Of a stretch of 64,000 nt of DNA, positions 17,794-26,300 are shown piece by piece. The stretch is from positions 2,976,001 through 3,040,000 of the forward strand of contig OZ252050.1 in the NCBI GenBank assembly GCA_965247975.1, in the 5' to 3' direction. A program made the position numbers and the translations under genes. A model generated the notes under the pieces. The model did no database searches and was not told where the DNA came from. It saw only the letters and a list, made by a program, of their open reading frames with translations. Origin of the DNA: Taishania sp965247975. Lineage in GTDB: Bacteria > Bacteroidota > Bacteroidia > Flavobacteriales_D > Crocinitomicaceae. Every line of letters starts with the position of its first letter. Positions within the stretch are counted from its first letter, which is position 1.

Positions 17794-18376
17794 ACTTTTT
17801 ATCTCCAATGATTATAAAAATTTCGGAACCCAAACGCGGACTTGCAGAATTATAACATTCTTCCATGCGAATTAAAGCGAAGTATTTTTCGAAGTAATTA
17901 AAATACTCTTCTTTGTTTCCTCCAAACGGAGGGCCACCTTCAAACGAGCGATCAAATAATAATCCAACTAATTTTCCCTGATCCGAAAGTAATTCCGACA
18001 TTTTCAAAGCATAATCAGCTCTCAATGAAGGATCAATGGCACAAAAAAAGGTTTGTTCCACGATTAAGTCAAAATTTCCATCGAGGTCAAAAAAATTAGC
18101 ACAAATTAAATGTTCGGGATTGAAACTGGGATGATTAAGCTTAAAAGCATCCAAAACATCTTGTACTAAATCCACCACAAAGACATTGGAAAATCCAAGT
18201 TGATGCAAATAAGCCGCTTCGTGCGCATTTCCAGCACCAGGAATGAGAATGCGGATCGATTTATCGGTCAATTGATCAAAATAAGCCTTCAGAGGTGGAG
18301 AAATTGTACCCAAATCCCAACCTGTTTGTTGCGAATCGTATCTTTCTTGCCAGAAATTGGCATTTAAGTCAATCAT
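17792..18376 (-). CDS. TPMT-family SAM-dependent methyltransferase
   Basis: This 194-residue class I methyltransferase matches the thiopurine methyltransferase family. The N-terminus FWQERYDSQQTGWDLG is the typical start. The SAM-binding loop is RILIPGAGNAHEAAYL, followed by the acidic strand VFVVDLV. A later motif, EQTFFCAID, corresponds to the family's catalytic region. No signal peptide is present. In bacteria such enzymes methylate thiols, or selenium and tellurium compounds, but the natural substrate here is unknown. The gene lies 24 bases after the DUF4139 gene on the same strand and could be co-transcribed with it. Confidence 0.88.
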   Translation of the reverse strand: MIDLNANFWQERYDSQQTGWDLGTISPPLKAYFDQLTDKSIRILIPGAGNAHEAAYLHQLGFSNVFVVDLVQDVLDAFKLNHPSFNPEHLICANFFDLDGNFDLIVEQTFFCAIDPSLRADYALKMSELLSDQGKLVGLLFDRSFEGGPPFGGNKEEYFNYFEKYFALIRMEECYNSASPRLGSEIFIIIGDKK

Positions 18377-18400
18377 ATTTTTTGAATTAGGTAAAGATTT

Positions 18401-20425
18401 TTACTCTAAATAAATAGGCTGACCTTTGCCGTAATCCACTGAATAGTCAAACTTGAATTTTTGGGTTTCACCTTTTTTGAGGTTTAATTTCCATGTCAAA
18501 ACGTGTGAAAGTTTATCCAACGATGCTCCGTCATACGTTCCTTCTTTTACTTTAATGTCCTCATTGATGGAAACGGGGAAATGATCTTTTACAACGAGTG
18601 GAATTTCGCCTGCCCCATTGTTTCGAACCACAAAATCCCAAGTAACTTCATATTTGTAGCGCGAACCAATCAATCGTGTTTTTGACATTTCTTGACTTCT
18701 TGTTCGCTCAATTTGCATTTTTTTCTCTTGACCTAATGAAAAACCGATAGTATCTTTTGTGGAAGAAACATCTACATAACTTTTACCGATATATGTTCCG
18801 TCAAAATACAAATTCGATTCGCCTGGAAGTAAATTCAATTTTTCCCAACCTGAAACTTCAGCAACTAAGAATACATTTTGATCGAGTTTAGGGACAGCAT
18901 GGTATTCATAATTTGCATTCATTGAATAAACGGCAATTGCTACGCGATGATCTGAATTGTCAGACGGAATAGTAAATGGCGTTTCAATGACATATTCCAT
19001 GCGCAAATCTTTTTGTTGAGATTGTGCAACTGGCGTTGAGTAAAAGGCTAAGGATTTTTCTTGCTCAATAGATTTAGCTCCAAGATTACCATTAATCATG
19101 CGTTTTTTATGACGCTTCGAAGACATAACTACAACTTCTTGAATTTTATCAGCATCGACGCTATATGAACTATTAGAATATTCAGTTGGTGCATAGGAAT
19201 AACCTTGTTCATAATCATCAACTGAAAATAAAGAATTCGAGGTTGGAACAGGCAGACTTTCCATTGCCACATCTTCAGGATACAATGCCACTTTCACAAA
19301 TGGAGAATTGATTGTAAAACCTTGCTGCGTATAGCCTAAATAAGACACTTGAAAACCGTATTCGCCACGAGGCACGGTGAACGAAAATTTACCAGCTGCA
19401 TCGGTCAACACATAATTCAAGGGATTTGAATTCATAGCAACTTTTGCGAAAGCTAAGGGTTCACCACTCACTTGATCCAACACTTCCCCATGGATCGTTT
19501 CACCTGAATAATCATACACAGGTGTTTCACGCTGTACATATTGACGTTGCGGAACTGGCGTGTAATAATTCAATGACCACTGATCTATTTTTGGTTCTTG
19601 TGTATTGTCATAAGGGTCATTTGTAGAAAGTACTAACTTCACATTTTTCCATTCAATTTCTGTGTTTTGAGTAACTAACCCTTTCGCTTCCAATAAAATC
19701 GGAGCTCCTATTCCTGCAGAACGCATGTCGTAATATGGTTTCCAAGAGGCATTTGGGGTAATGTAACTAAACTCAAAATCGATATCTCCAGCTTTTTGAA
19801 CATCTAATTCCACTTCAATTTCTGTGTAATTAACCACAGGCAAACCTCTTCGTGTCGAGATTTCTTGTTCAATCGTATTTATTTTGCGAATCACCGCTTC
19901 AATTTCGTCTTCCAGCTGTGCTTTTCGCACTCTAATTTCCGTGTTTTTCGCATGAAAAAATGTTGAGGCTTCTTTCAATTCCGCCATTTTCACTCCTTCT
20001 TGCTGACTTCCAAAGCGATTATTTATATTCAATACTTCTTCATCCTTCAATAAAACAAAGTACTCATCGCGTAATTTTTGTTCCTCTTTTTCGAAAACTT
20101 TCCGTTTCGCATTTAATTCATCCACATCTTGCTTTTGAATGGAGGCATCGTCAAAATTCTTTCTTAGACGTATACTTAAAATAGTTGCCGATTCATTGCA
20201 TTTCAATTGAACAGAATTTGGATCAATAAAATCAGTCAGTTTCTCAAATACAACTGTTTGTTTACCCGAGGACAACGAAACCTTTTTCGCATGTTGCACT
20301 TGTGCCCCACTTTTAAAAACTGTTACCTGCTGAATACTTGCATTTTGCTTTGTTTCTTTTTGCGAAAAGCAAGTAATTGTAAACAATAAAGAACTGAGAA
20401 TTACACCAAATTTCATCTTATACAC
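18401..20425 (-). CDS. DUF4139 (MuiA-like) protein with inserted CarboxypepD_reg domain
   Basis: This 674-residue exported protein has a signal peptide ending near TCFSQ. The N-terminal domain (about 30-130) fits DUF4140, with VTVFKSGAQVQH at its start, followed by a coiled coil near 100-175. A DUF4139 beta domain follows, starting around EVELDVQKAGDIDFEFSYIT and ending near the C-terminus. Inside it, at about residues 312-385, sits a carboxypeptidase-regulatory-like domain (GEVLDQVSGEPLAFAKV ... GKFSFTVPRGEYGF), as in Bacteroidota surface proteins. Related proteins are called mucoidy inhibitor A homologues. The biochemical role is unknown. Confidence 0.8.
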   Translation of the reverse strand: MYKMKFGVILSSLLFTITCFSQKETKQNASIQQVTVFKSGAQVQHAKKVSLSSGKQTVVFEKLTDFIDPNSVQLKCNESATILSIRLRKNFDDASIQKQDVDELNAKRKVFEKEEQKLRDEYFVLLKDEEVLNINNRFGSQQEGVKMAELKEASTFFHAKNTEIRVRKAQLEDEIEAVIRKINTIEQEISTRRGLPVVNYTEIEVELDVQKAGDIDFEFSYITPNASWKPYYDMRSAGIGAPILLEAKGLVTQNTEIEWKNVKLVLSTNDPYDNTQEPKIDQWSLNYYTPVPQRQYVQRETPVYDYSGETIHGEVLDQVSGEPLAFAKVAMNSNPLNYVLTDAAGKFSFTVPRGEYGFQVSYLGYTQQGFTINSPFVKVALYPEDVAMESLPVPTSNSLFSVDDYEQGYSYAPTEYSNSSYSVDADKIQEVVVMSSKRHKKRMINGNLGAKSIEQEKSLAFYSTPVAQSQQKDLRMEYVIETPFTIPSDNSDHRVAIAVYSMNANYEYHAVPKLDQNVFLVAEVSGWEKLNLLPGESNLYFDGTYIGKSYVDVSSTKDTIGFSLGQEKKMQIERTRSQEMSKTRLIGSRYKYEVTWDFVVRNNGAGEIPLVVKDHFPVSINEDIKVKEGTYDGASLDKLSHVLTWKLNLKKGETQKFKFDYSVDYGKGQPIYLE

Positions 20426-20575
20426 TTTTTAAATTATAACAAAGATGCACAAAAGCTTTAAATCCATAAATATCGGATTTCATTTGTTTTCGCGCTTCCT
20501 AATTTCATCGAATGATTTCAGTACATCCGAACAAGTCAAATAGTTCAAAAGATTTTCTAAATTCGCCTTAAAAAA

Positions 20576-21946
20576 ATGCAAAACTCACTTTTATTCATTT
20601 GCATAGTATTTTGTGCTCAACTTTCGTTTGCCCAACCGACGGATTCCATTTTTATTCGAAAAATATACACCGAAGCACTGTCTAACGGCCAATCATATGA
20701 AAATCTAAGGTCATTGTGCAAGGACATTGGTGCGCGACTTTCTGGTTCTTCTGAAGCTCAAATGGCGGTTGAATGGTCGAAACAGCGCATGGAAAAATGT
20801 GGATTTGATAAGGTTTATTTGCAACCTGTCATGGTGCCACATTGGGAACGCGGAACAAAAGAAACAGGCTGGATTCGAACATCTAAAGGAGAAATTATTA
20901 AAGTTAATCTCCTTGCATTAGGTGGAAGTATTGGCACAAATGGTATTCTAGAGGGAGAAATCGTAGAGTTTAGTCATTTGGACGAGTTGAAAAAAGCACC
21001 AAAATCATCCGTGGAGGGGAAAATCGTATTTATCAATCAACCCATGAATGAGCAAGAAATCCAAACATTCAAGGCGTATGGAGGTTGCTATCAAATTCGT
21101 GGAAATGGTGCCGTTGAAGCGGGTAAACTGGGAGCAGTTGCGGTCATCATTCGATCACTCGGAATGCCAATTGATGAACATCCGCATACGGGTTCGATGC
21201 ATTATGTTGATGAAGTAAAAAAGATTCCTGCCGCAGCTTTATCCACCCAAGATGCTGAAGTTTTGAGCGATCAACTCAAAAAAGGAAAAGTGACTTTTGT
21301 TTTGGAATTAGACTGTCGTGACTATGAGCCCGTTCAATCTTACAACGTCATCGGAGAAATTACTGGTTCCAAGTATCCAAATCAAATTATAACCGTTGGT
21401 GGTCATTTGGATTCATGGGATACAGGTGAGGGTGCTCACGACGATGGTGCTGGAGTGATGCATTCATTGGAAGCGATGCGTATTTTAAAGACACTGAATT
21501 ACAAACCATTACATACACTGCGGGTTGTGTTTTTTATGAACGAAGAAAATGGAAATCGTGGTGGAGAAGATTATGCAGCCATGGTGAAAGAAAAAGGCGA
21601 AGAGCACATTGCAGCAGTTGAAAGTGATCGTGGAGGTTTTGCTCCTCGCGGTTATAATTTGGATGGAGATGATAAGTACTTGGTTTTCTTAAAATCGCTT
21701 GAAAAAGACTTATACCATTATGATTTACATATTTTTGAAAAGGGATACGGAGGAGTTGATATTGGTCCCTTGAAAAAGCATTTTCCGACAATAGCACTTT
21801 TTGGTTTTGTGCCAGATTCTCAGAGGTATTTTGACTTTCATCATGCGCCGAGTGATGTGTTTGAGAATGTTAACAAACGCGAGTTGGAATTGGGTTGCGC
21901 AGGAGTTGCGAGTTTACTTTATTTTATTGATCAGCGGTTTAAGTAG
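20576..21946 (+). CDS. Secreted M28-family zinc aminopeptidase
   Basis: This 456-residue metallopeptidase has a signal peptide ending near LSFAQ. Zinc ligands of the M28 family are visible: His277 in GGHLDSWDTG, Asp289 in AHDDGAGV and the catalytic Glu pair at 323-324 in MNEENGNRGG. A later Asp in ESDRGG and a His in DFHHAPSD complete the set. A PA-like domain seems to be inserted before the catalytic part (about residues 120-240). It probably trims peptides in the periplasm or outside the cell. There is no T9SS sorting domain. It is divergent from the DUF4139 gene. Confidence 0.9.
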   Translation: MQNSLLFICIVFCAQLSFAQPTDSIFIRKIYTEALSNGQSYENLRSLCKDIGARLSGSSEAQMAVEWSKQRMEKCGFDKVYLQPVMVPHWERGTKETGWIRTSKGEIIKVNLLALGGSIGTNGILEGEIVEFSHLDELKKAPKSSVEGKIVFINQPMNEQEIQTFKAYGGCYQIRGNGAVEAGKLGAVAVIIRSLGMPIDEHPHTGSMHYVDEVKKIPAAALSTQDAEVLSDQLKKGKVTFVLELDCRDYEPVQSYNVIGEITGSKYPNQIITVGGHLDSWDTGEGAHDDGAGVMHSLEAMRILKTLNYKPLHTLRVVFFMNEENGNRGGEDYAAMVKEKGEEHIAAVESDRGGFAPRGYNLDGDDKYLVFLKSLEKDLYHYDLHIFEKGYGGVDIGPLKKHFPTIALFGFVPDSQRYFDFHHAPSDVFENVNKRELELGCAGVASLLYFIDQRFK

Positions 21947-22175
21947 GTCAAAAGGAGGTTTGGTCCAAGGATTTTTTTGAAATTTCTTGAACTTTTTTGG
22001 GTGTTTTTTAAGATAGATTTTTGTGAAAAAATCGATTGGGGGTGAGGAAAATGGAAGTTGGGTTGGAAAGTTGGTTTTGTAACTTGGAGATTAGTTAATT
22101 GTGATTAGAACTATTTGCTACCAAAATTATAAATATTTGATTTTCAACGACATTATCCGTTTTCTTTCGGATAGA

Positions 22176-22679
22176 CTATTCCCGCCAACGACTCAATTTA
22201 GAGTGCCTATTCTTTGAAATATGACCGCCCCATTCTCGATTTACCTTCATTTCAATCGGAAAATCAATCGTCCAACGATCAAAAAACACTGGCATATCTT
22301 CACTAAACCCAGTCATTCGCTCCACCAAAACCGTCCCATCATGTTTAATTCGAAACAAAAAATTCCCAAGCTCATACCAAAACACACCATTCCTCCTCCT
22401 AATTTTGGAGCACAACGAATCATTAAATCCTCGCTTAAATAAAGCATCCTTGTGTATCGCCATTTTGGTATCATTAGGACCTAAAATCCCATCCAAAACA
22501 ATCAAATTTCGCTCAAATCCTTTTACAAAGAATTCAAAGCGCGATTTCACATAGCTTCGAGCAACACGATGATGTTCATTTTTGCATTTAAGACAACAAA
22601 AACGTTTGTCTCTTCGACCGACCACAACTCCTTTACAGGTAGGGCAAGGTGCGTGTTTAAAGGTGGTTATTGTACACAT
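22176..22679 (-). CDS. Zinc-ribbon protein, unknown function
   Basis: The 167 residues begin with a probable zinc ribbon: Cys12 and Cys15 in PCPTCKG, then the Cys pair region FCCLKC around 28-32. A basic segment follows (RSYVKSRFEFFVKG). The C-terminal half contains RRRNGVFWYELGNFLFRIKHD and looks beta-rich. The N-terminus resembles a short Bacteroidota zinc-finger family, but the rest is not recognised. It could bind nucleic acid. The gene stands alone, with AT-rich gaps on both sides. Confidence 0.6.
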   Translation of the reverse strand: MCTITTFKHAPCPTCKGVVVGRRDKRFCCLKCKNEHHRVARSYVKSRFEFFVKGFERNLIVLDGILGPNDTKMAIHKDALFKRGFNDSLCSKIRRRNGVFWYELGNFLFRIKHDGTVLVERMTGFSEDMPVFFDRWTIDFPIEMKVNREWGGHISKNRHSKLSRWRE

Positions 22680-23054
22680 GTTTAAAAGGTTAACTTCCTT
22701 AAGTTATGAAAAAAGGTGGTTTGCAGGAAAATTTTAATAAATTATTTTTTCAACAAAATGTTATTTTCGATATCGACCTTTGGATCCTAATTAAGTTGCA
22801 TTTAAGATTTTCCGGCTTAAAATTCAAAGACAATTAAATTCATTGCTTGAACTGTTAAAAATCAAAAAAACCAATTACCTGATTTTTAGTTACAAGAGAA
22901 TTTAAACGAATAACTAGTAAATAATAATTTATCATTTTCGATCACAATCTCATCTTGGTTTACCCATTCTCTTTTAATGAAAAAAAATTTGGAACTCATT
23001 AAATAATAATTTAAATTTACAGATACTTATGATTATTTACTAAATTTTTACCTT
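22680..23054. other. AT-rich intergenic region
   Basis: These 375 bases separate two divergent genes. I see no RNA gene, no repeat and no convincing promoter with both -33 and -7 elements. Short A/T runs dominate. Confidence 0.5.
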
Positions 23055-24932
23055 ATGAAAACTAATAAATTTCTATCTAAAAATCTGATTTTTAGCTCTG
23101 TTTCAACCTTGCTTATTGGGTTAAGCGCGAACACACAAATTACTTTTAATGTAATAATTGATGATCTAGAAATTGATCATAATCACTACTCAATTGAAGC
23201 TTTTCCAAACAACGAACAGGCTGACCGTTTTGCTATCGCTGGGACGAGGTTTAATATTGATGGTTCAACTGATATGCATGTTGGAGTGATTGAAAGTAGC
23301 AATAACGGATTTGTTTGGATATGGAGCGAAATTATTGATGCGTCCGAAGATGACCGAGCATTAGATCTCACAATAAATCCAATTACTAACGACATTGTTC
23401 TTACTGGTTATATCACAGTAAATAATGTTGGAAAGATATATGCAGGGAGCTTTACTGAAACAGGAGCTATGTTGGCGACTCAATTTTACGACGATGCAAA
23501 CAATAAAGCTGGAGCAGGAACAAACATCATCTATTCTCATTGCTCAGGAAACTATATTCTTGGTGGATTTTTAGCACAAACTTTTGATATTCCACTTGTG
23601 GGAAATGAGGCTATTCTTTTAGAGCTTAATACTTCACTTGTGCCAATTAGTTCGACTTCTATAATTAATGCAGATCGAGAAACTGCAATAAATGATATTG
23701 TGGAAATCATTGGGGATTGCGAATATTTTGTAACCGGAAGTGTATTCGATGGTAGCAACAATCAAGCGGTGTTGGTCGGGAAATTCAACGATGCACTTGC
23801 TTTAGTTAACGACTTATCTTTTAAAAGTGATCCAAATGGATCGTCCGCGCCTCATTTTGGTGCATCTATGTATTATGATGAAGAAGCAGACGAAGTATTC
23901 CTGCTTTCGAATAATGCCAATTTTGCAAATCCCCAACTCACCAGAATAAGCAATGCATCTGGTGCACCTTCTATTTCAGAGCACGTTACTTTGTTAATAG
24001 ATCCTAATGGTGGGCATTATCCTTCAGGTTTTTATCTTGACAAGTCACCAGAAAAAATTGCAGCGCAATTAGGTTTGGCGCAAAAAGACTTAATTTCCAT
24101 ATCTGGTTTTCATGCCAATGGTTGGGTAACACCGCCTGGAACTTCAAATTATAATGGTAATTCAACAATGTGGATGGCAACTATTGACAAAGGTTCGAAT
24201 TTTACGTTAGCAGATGGTTCTGTTAGAGACGTGCCGTCTATGAGTTTTACAAGTCATGGATATTTAACTAGCAGCGGCGCACCTTTATTTTCTACTTACA
24301 GTGGATCTCAACCGTATATTTTTACACAAGAAATAGGTTGTATCGATGATTATAGCGGCAATATGACATTTGCTTCATCCGCATCATTAAATAATACAGG
24401 ATTCTTTTCAGTCGATGTTTTCAGAACTAGCACAAATAGCAACAGCGAATGCAACCAACATTTGCTATTTGAAATTTTGGATGAGAATTATTATCATATA
24501 AATGTTAGCTCTACTACGACAGATATGGCTATGTACGATGCCGTTCCTAGTACAACACATTATCCACAGCTTTTTCCTTATTGTATACCTTCATTAATCG
24601 TAGGAAATAATAACCAAAATACCCAAGGCAGAAATGCAAATTCAAGTGAAGGTGCCTTGAATTCTTTGGTTACAAACGATGTTGACCCAAATTTTGAAAT
24701 AACTGCTCTTCCCAATCCATTTAGTGACGTGCTAACAATCAATATGAATGAAACATTTAACTCAGGTAATGTACAAATAACAAATATGCTTGGTGAAGTT
24801 GTTTATCAAAAAGATTTATCTGAGGAAACTTCTGTCATTAAGGTGAACACAAACGAATTTAAAAGTGGTATATATGTTATTTCATATAGTAACGACAAAT
24901 TTCAAAAATCTGAAAAGTTGATTAAGCTTTAA
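23055..24932 (+). CDS. T9SS-exported protein, unknown function
   Basis: This 625-residue secreted protein has an N-terminal signal peptide (cleavage near SANTQ) and a C-terminal type A sorting domain that starts at ALPNPFSDVLTINMNE and ends with SEKLIKL. The middle part reads like a beta-propeller of an SBBP or delta-60-type repeat: short blocks such as DIVLTGYITVNNVG, NYILGGFL and CEYFVTGSVFDGSN recur at intervals of about 50-60 residues. No enzymatic motif is seen. It is a single-gene unit followed by a terminator. Confidence 0.75.
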   Translation: MKTNKFLSKNLIFSSVSTLLIGLSANTQITFNVIIDDLEIDHNHYSIEAFPNNEQADRFAIAGTRFNIDGSTDMHVGVIESSNNGFVWIWSEIIDASEDDRALDLTINPITNDIVLTGYITVNNVGKIYAGSFTETGAMLATQFYDDANNKAGAGTNIIYSHCSGNYILGGFLAQTFDIPLVGNEAILLELNTSLVPISSTSIINADRETAINDIVEIIGDCEYFVTGSVFDGSNNQAVLVGKFNDALALVNDLSFKSDPNGSSAPHFGASMYYDEEADEVFLLSNNANFANPQLTRISNASGAPSISEHVTLLIDPNGGHYPSGFYLDKSPEKIAAQLGLAQKDLISISGFHANGWVTPPGTSNYNGNSTMWMATIDKGSNFTLADGSVRDVPSMSFTSHGYLTSSGAPLFSTYSGSQPYIFTQEIGCIDDYSGNMTFASSASLNNTGFFSVDVFRTSTNSNSECNQHLLFEILDENYYHINVSSTTTDMAMYDAVPSTTHYPQLFPYCIPSLIVGNNNQNTQGRNANSSEGALNSLVTNDVDPNFEITALPNPFSDVLTINMNETFNSGNVQITNMLGEVVYQKDLSEETSVIKVNTNEFKSGIYVISYSNDKFQKSEKLIKL

Positions 24933-24960
24933 AAACTGAACTTATCGTTCATTAAAAATG

Positions 24961-24990
24961 AAAAGCTCTCTATTATTGAGGGCTTTTTCG
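24961..24990 (+). terminator. Rho-independent terminator
   Basis: AAAAGCTCTC (24961-24970) pairs with GAGGGCTTTT (24978-24987), with one G-T wobble and a seven-base loop, followed by T-rich sequence. It insulates the B12 operon promoter from the gene before it. Confidence 0.7.
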
Positions 24991-25046
24991 TTTTTAGCCA
25001 CAATCTAAACGCCTCTTTAAATTCGAAAACAATTAAAAATATTCCC

Positions 25047-25054
25047 TACCTTTG
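25047..25054 (+). promoter_or_regulatory. Promoter -7 element of the B12 operon
   Basis: TACCTTTG is a perfect TAnnTTTG match and lies directly before the riboswitch. The -33 element is weak, with TTCG near the expected place. Confidence 0.6.
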
Positions 25055-25059
25055 CCCAG

Positions 25060-25215
25060 ATTTTAGTTTCAAGGAATCTGGTGTAAATCCAGAACTGTAT
25101 CTGCAGCTGTAAACACTGTTAAATTGTTTCAATATGTCACTGTCAGAAATGATGGGAAGACGAAACAAGTTGGTGTAAGTCAGAATACTTGGCTTTGATT
25201 GTTTTATTAAGAAGA
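25060..25215 (+). promoter_or_regulatory. Cobalamin riboswitch
   Basis: The leader RNA carries the conserved parts of the cobalamin riboswitch in the right order: GGAATCTGGTGTAAATCCAG (the P3 hairpin region, from 25073), CTGCAGCTGTAAAC, then GTCACTGTCAGAAATGATGG with GGGAAGAC (the GCCACTG and GGGAAGG boxes), and AGTCAGAATAC (the B12 box) near 25178. It stands between a -7 promoter element and a DUF4465-like gene, upstream of a BtuB-like receptor. Binding of B12 should lower expression of the operon. No clear terminator follows, so control of translation is more likely. Confidence 0.9.
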
Positions 25216-25314
25216 CTTCAGAATAAAGTCGGACTTATGCTGGTAAATCCATTTTACCGTCTATTTCCATTTTACTGATTCTTCGACGTTTATTAATTTT
25301 TTAAATTTTTACGT

Positions 25315-26295
25315 ATGAAGAAAATGTGTATTTTTTCACTTGCCTTGATGGCATTAAATTCTGTGTTGGGACAAGACTCCAACGATTCTCTAACTTTCGA
25401 GTCGTACAATTTGACTCCTGAATCTTTCTACAATGGTTCTGATGGAGCTGGCCAAATTCCATTCAACACAATTACGCTCTCCAACTATTATAATTCTTCG
25501 TGGGATTCCTGGACGGGTTTTTCAATTTCAAATGTCACAGACAACACAACACCTGGATATGCCAATCAATACGCCTCATTTTCTGGCGCTGGATCCAATT
25601 CAAGCCAATATGCTGTTTTTTATCCGAATGGTGAAATAACCTTTAATCAGCCATTAGTTGTAAAGCAATTGGACATCAACAATACGGCATTTGCTGGGAT
25701 TAGCATGCGCGATGGAGATGATTATGGCAAAAAATTCGGAAGTGCCATGAATGCCAATGGAGACATTGACGGAACCAACGGAGAAGATTTTTTTATCCTC
25801 CACATCATACCAAAAGATGAGAATAATGCACTCATTGGAGATACAATTGACTTTTATTTGGCTGATTTTCGCTTTGCTGATTCAACCCAAGATTATATTA
25901 TTGACACATGGACAACCATTGAATTTTTGAACGGCGATGTACCTTTGGTAGCCAATAAATTGGAATTTGCTTTTTCATCTTCTGATGTTGGCGATTTCGG
26001 TATCAACACTCCAACCTATTTTGCACTCGACAATTTAGTCGTTGATCCATTGGTTGGCATCGTAGAAAGCGAACTCAATTTAAGTGTTTTTCCAAATCCT
26101 TTTGATGATCAATTGCACATTAAAACAGACTTGCCAGGCGATTTAAGCATTACAAATCAACTCGGACAACCAATTTACGAAAATATAATTTCGTCGAATC
26201 AACTTATGGATTTAAGTTCGCTTGAAAGTGGCGTTTATTACTTGACTCTTTCGAATGCGCAAGGAAAAAGCACCTCCAAAATTGTAAAAAACTAA
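25315..26295 (+). CDS. DUF4465-like T9SS-exported protein in B12 operon
   Basis: This 326-residue secreted protein has a signal peptide ending near NSVLG. The core fits the DUF4465 family: LTPESFYNGSDGAGQ, SWDSWTGFSISNVTD, PGYANQYASF and later YFALDNLVV. It ends in a type A sorting domain (VFPNPFDDQLHIKTD ... KIVKN), so it should be exported by the T9SS and placed on the cell surface. It is the first gene after the cobalamin riboswitch. DUF4465 proteins are often found beside BtuB genes in Bacteroidota, so a role in capturing B12 or related corrinoids is likely but inferred. Confidence 0.8.
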   Translation: MKKMCIFSLALMALNSVLGQDSNDSLTFESYNLTPESFYNGSDGAGQIPFNTITLSNYYNSSWDSWTGFSISNVTDNTTPGYANQYASFSGAGSNSSQYAVFYPNGEITFNQPLVVKQLDINNTAFAGISMRDGDDYGKKFGSAMNANGDIDGTNGEDFFILHIIPKDENNALIGDTIDFYLADFRFADSTQDYIIDTWTTIEFLNGDVPLVANKLEFAFSSSDVGDFGINTPTYFALDNLVVDPLVGIVESELNLSVFPNPFDDQLHIKTDLPGDLSITNQLGQPIYENIISSNQLMDLSSLESGVYYLTLSNAQGKSTSKIVKN

Positions 26296-26300
26296 ACATT

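Noticed and set aside
21947..22175. A small gene or RNA after the M28 peptidase gene
   Set aside because: The sequence is rich in T and G runs but has no open frame with a plausible start, no tRNA-like fold and no clear hairpin.
25216..25314. Transcription terminator as the expression platform of the cobalamin riboswitch
   Set aside because: Only a weak six-base stem GGTAAA/TTTACC (25242-25258) without a T run is present, so translational control seems more likely.
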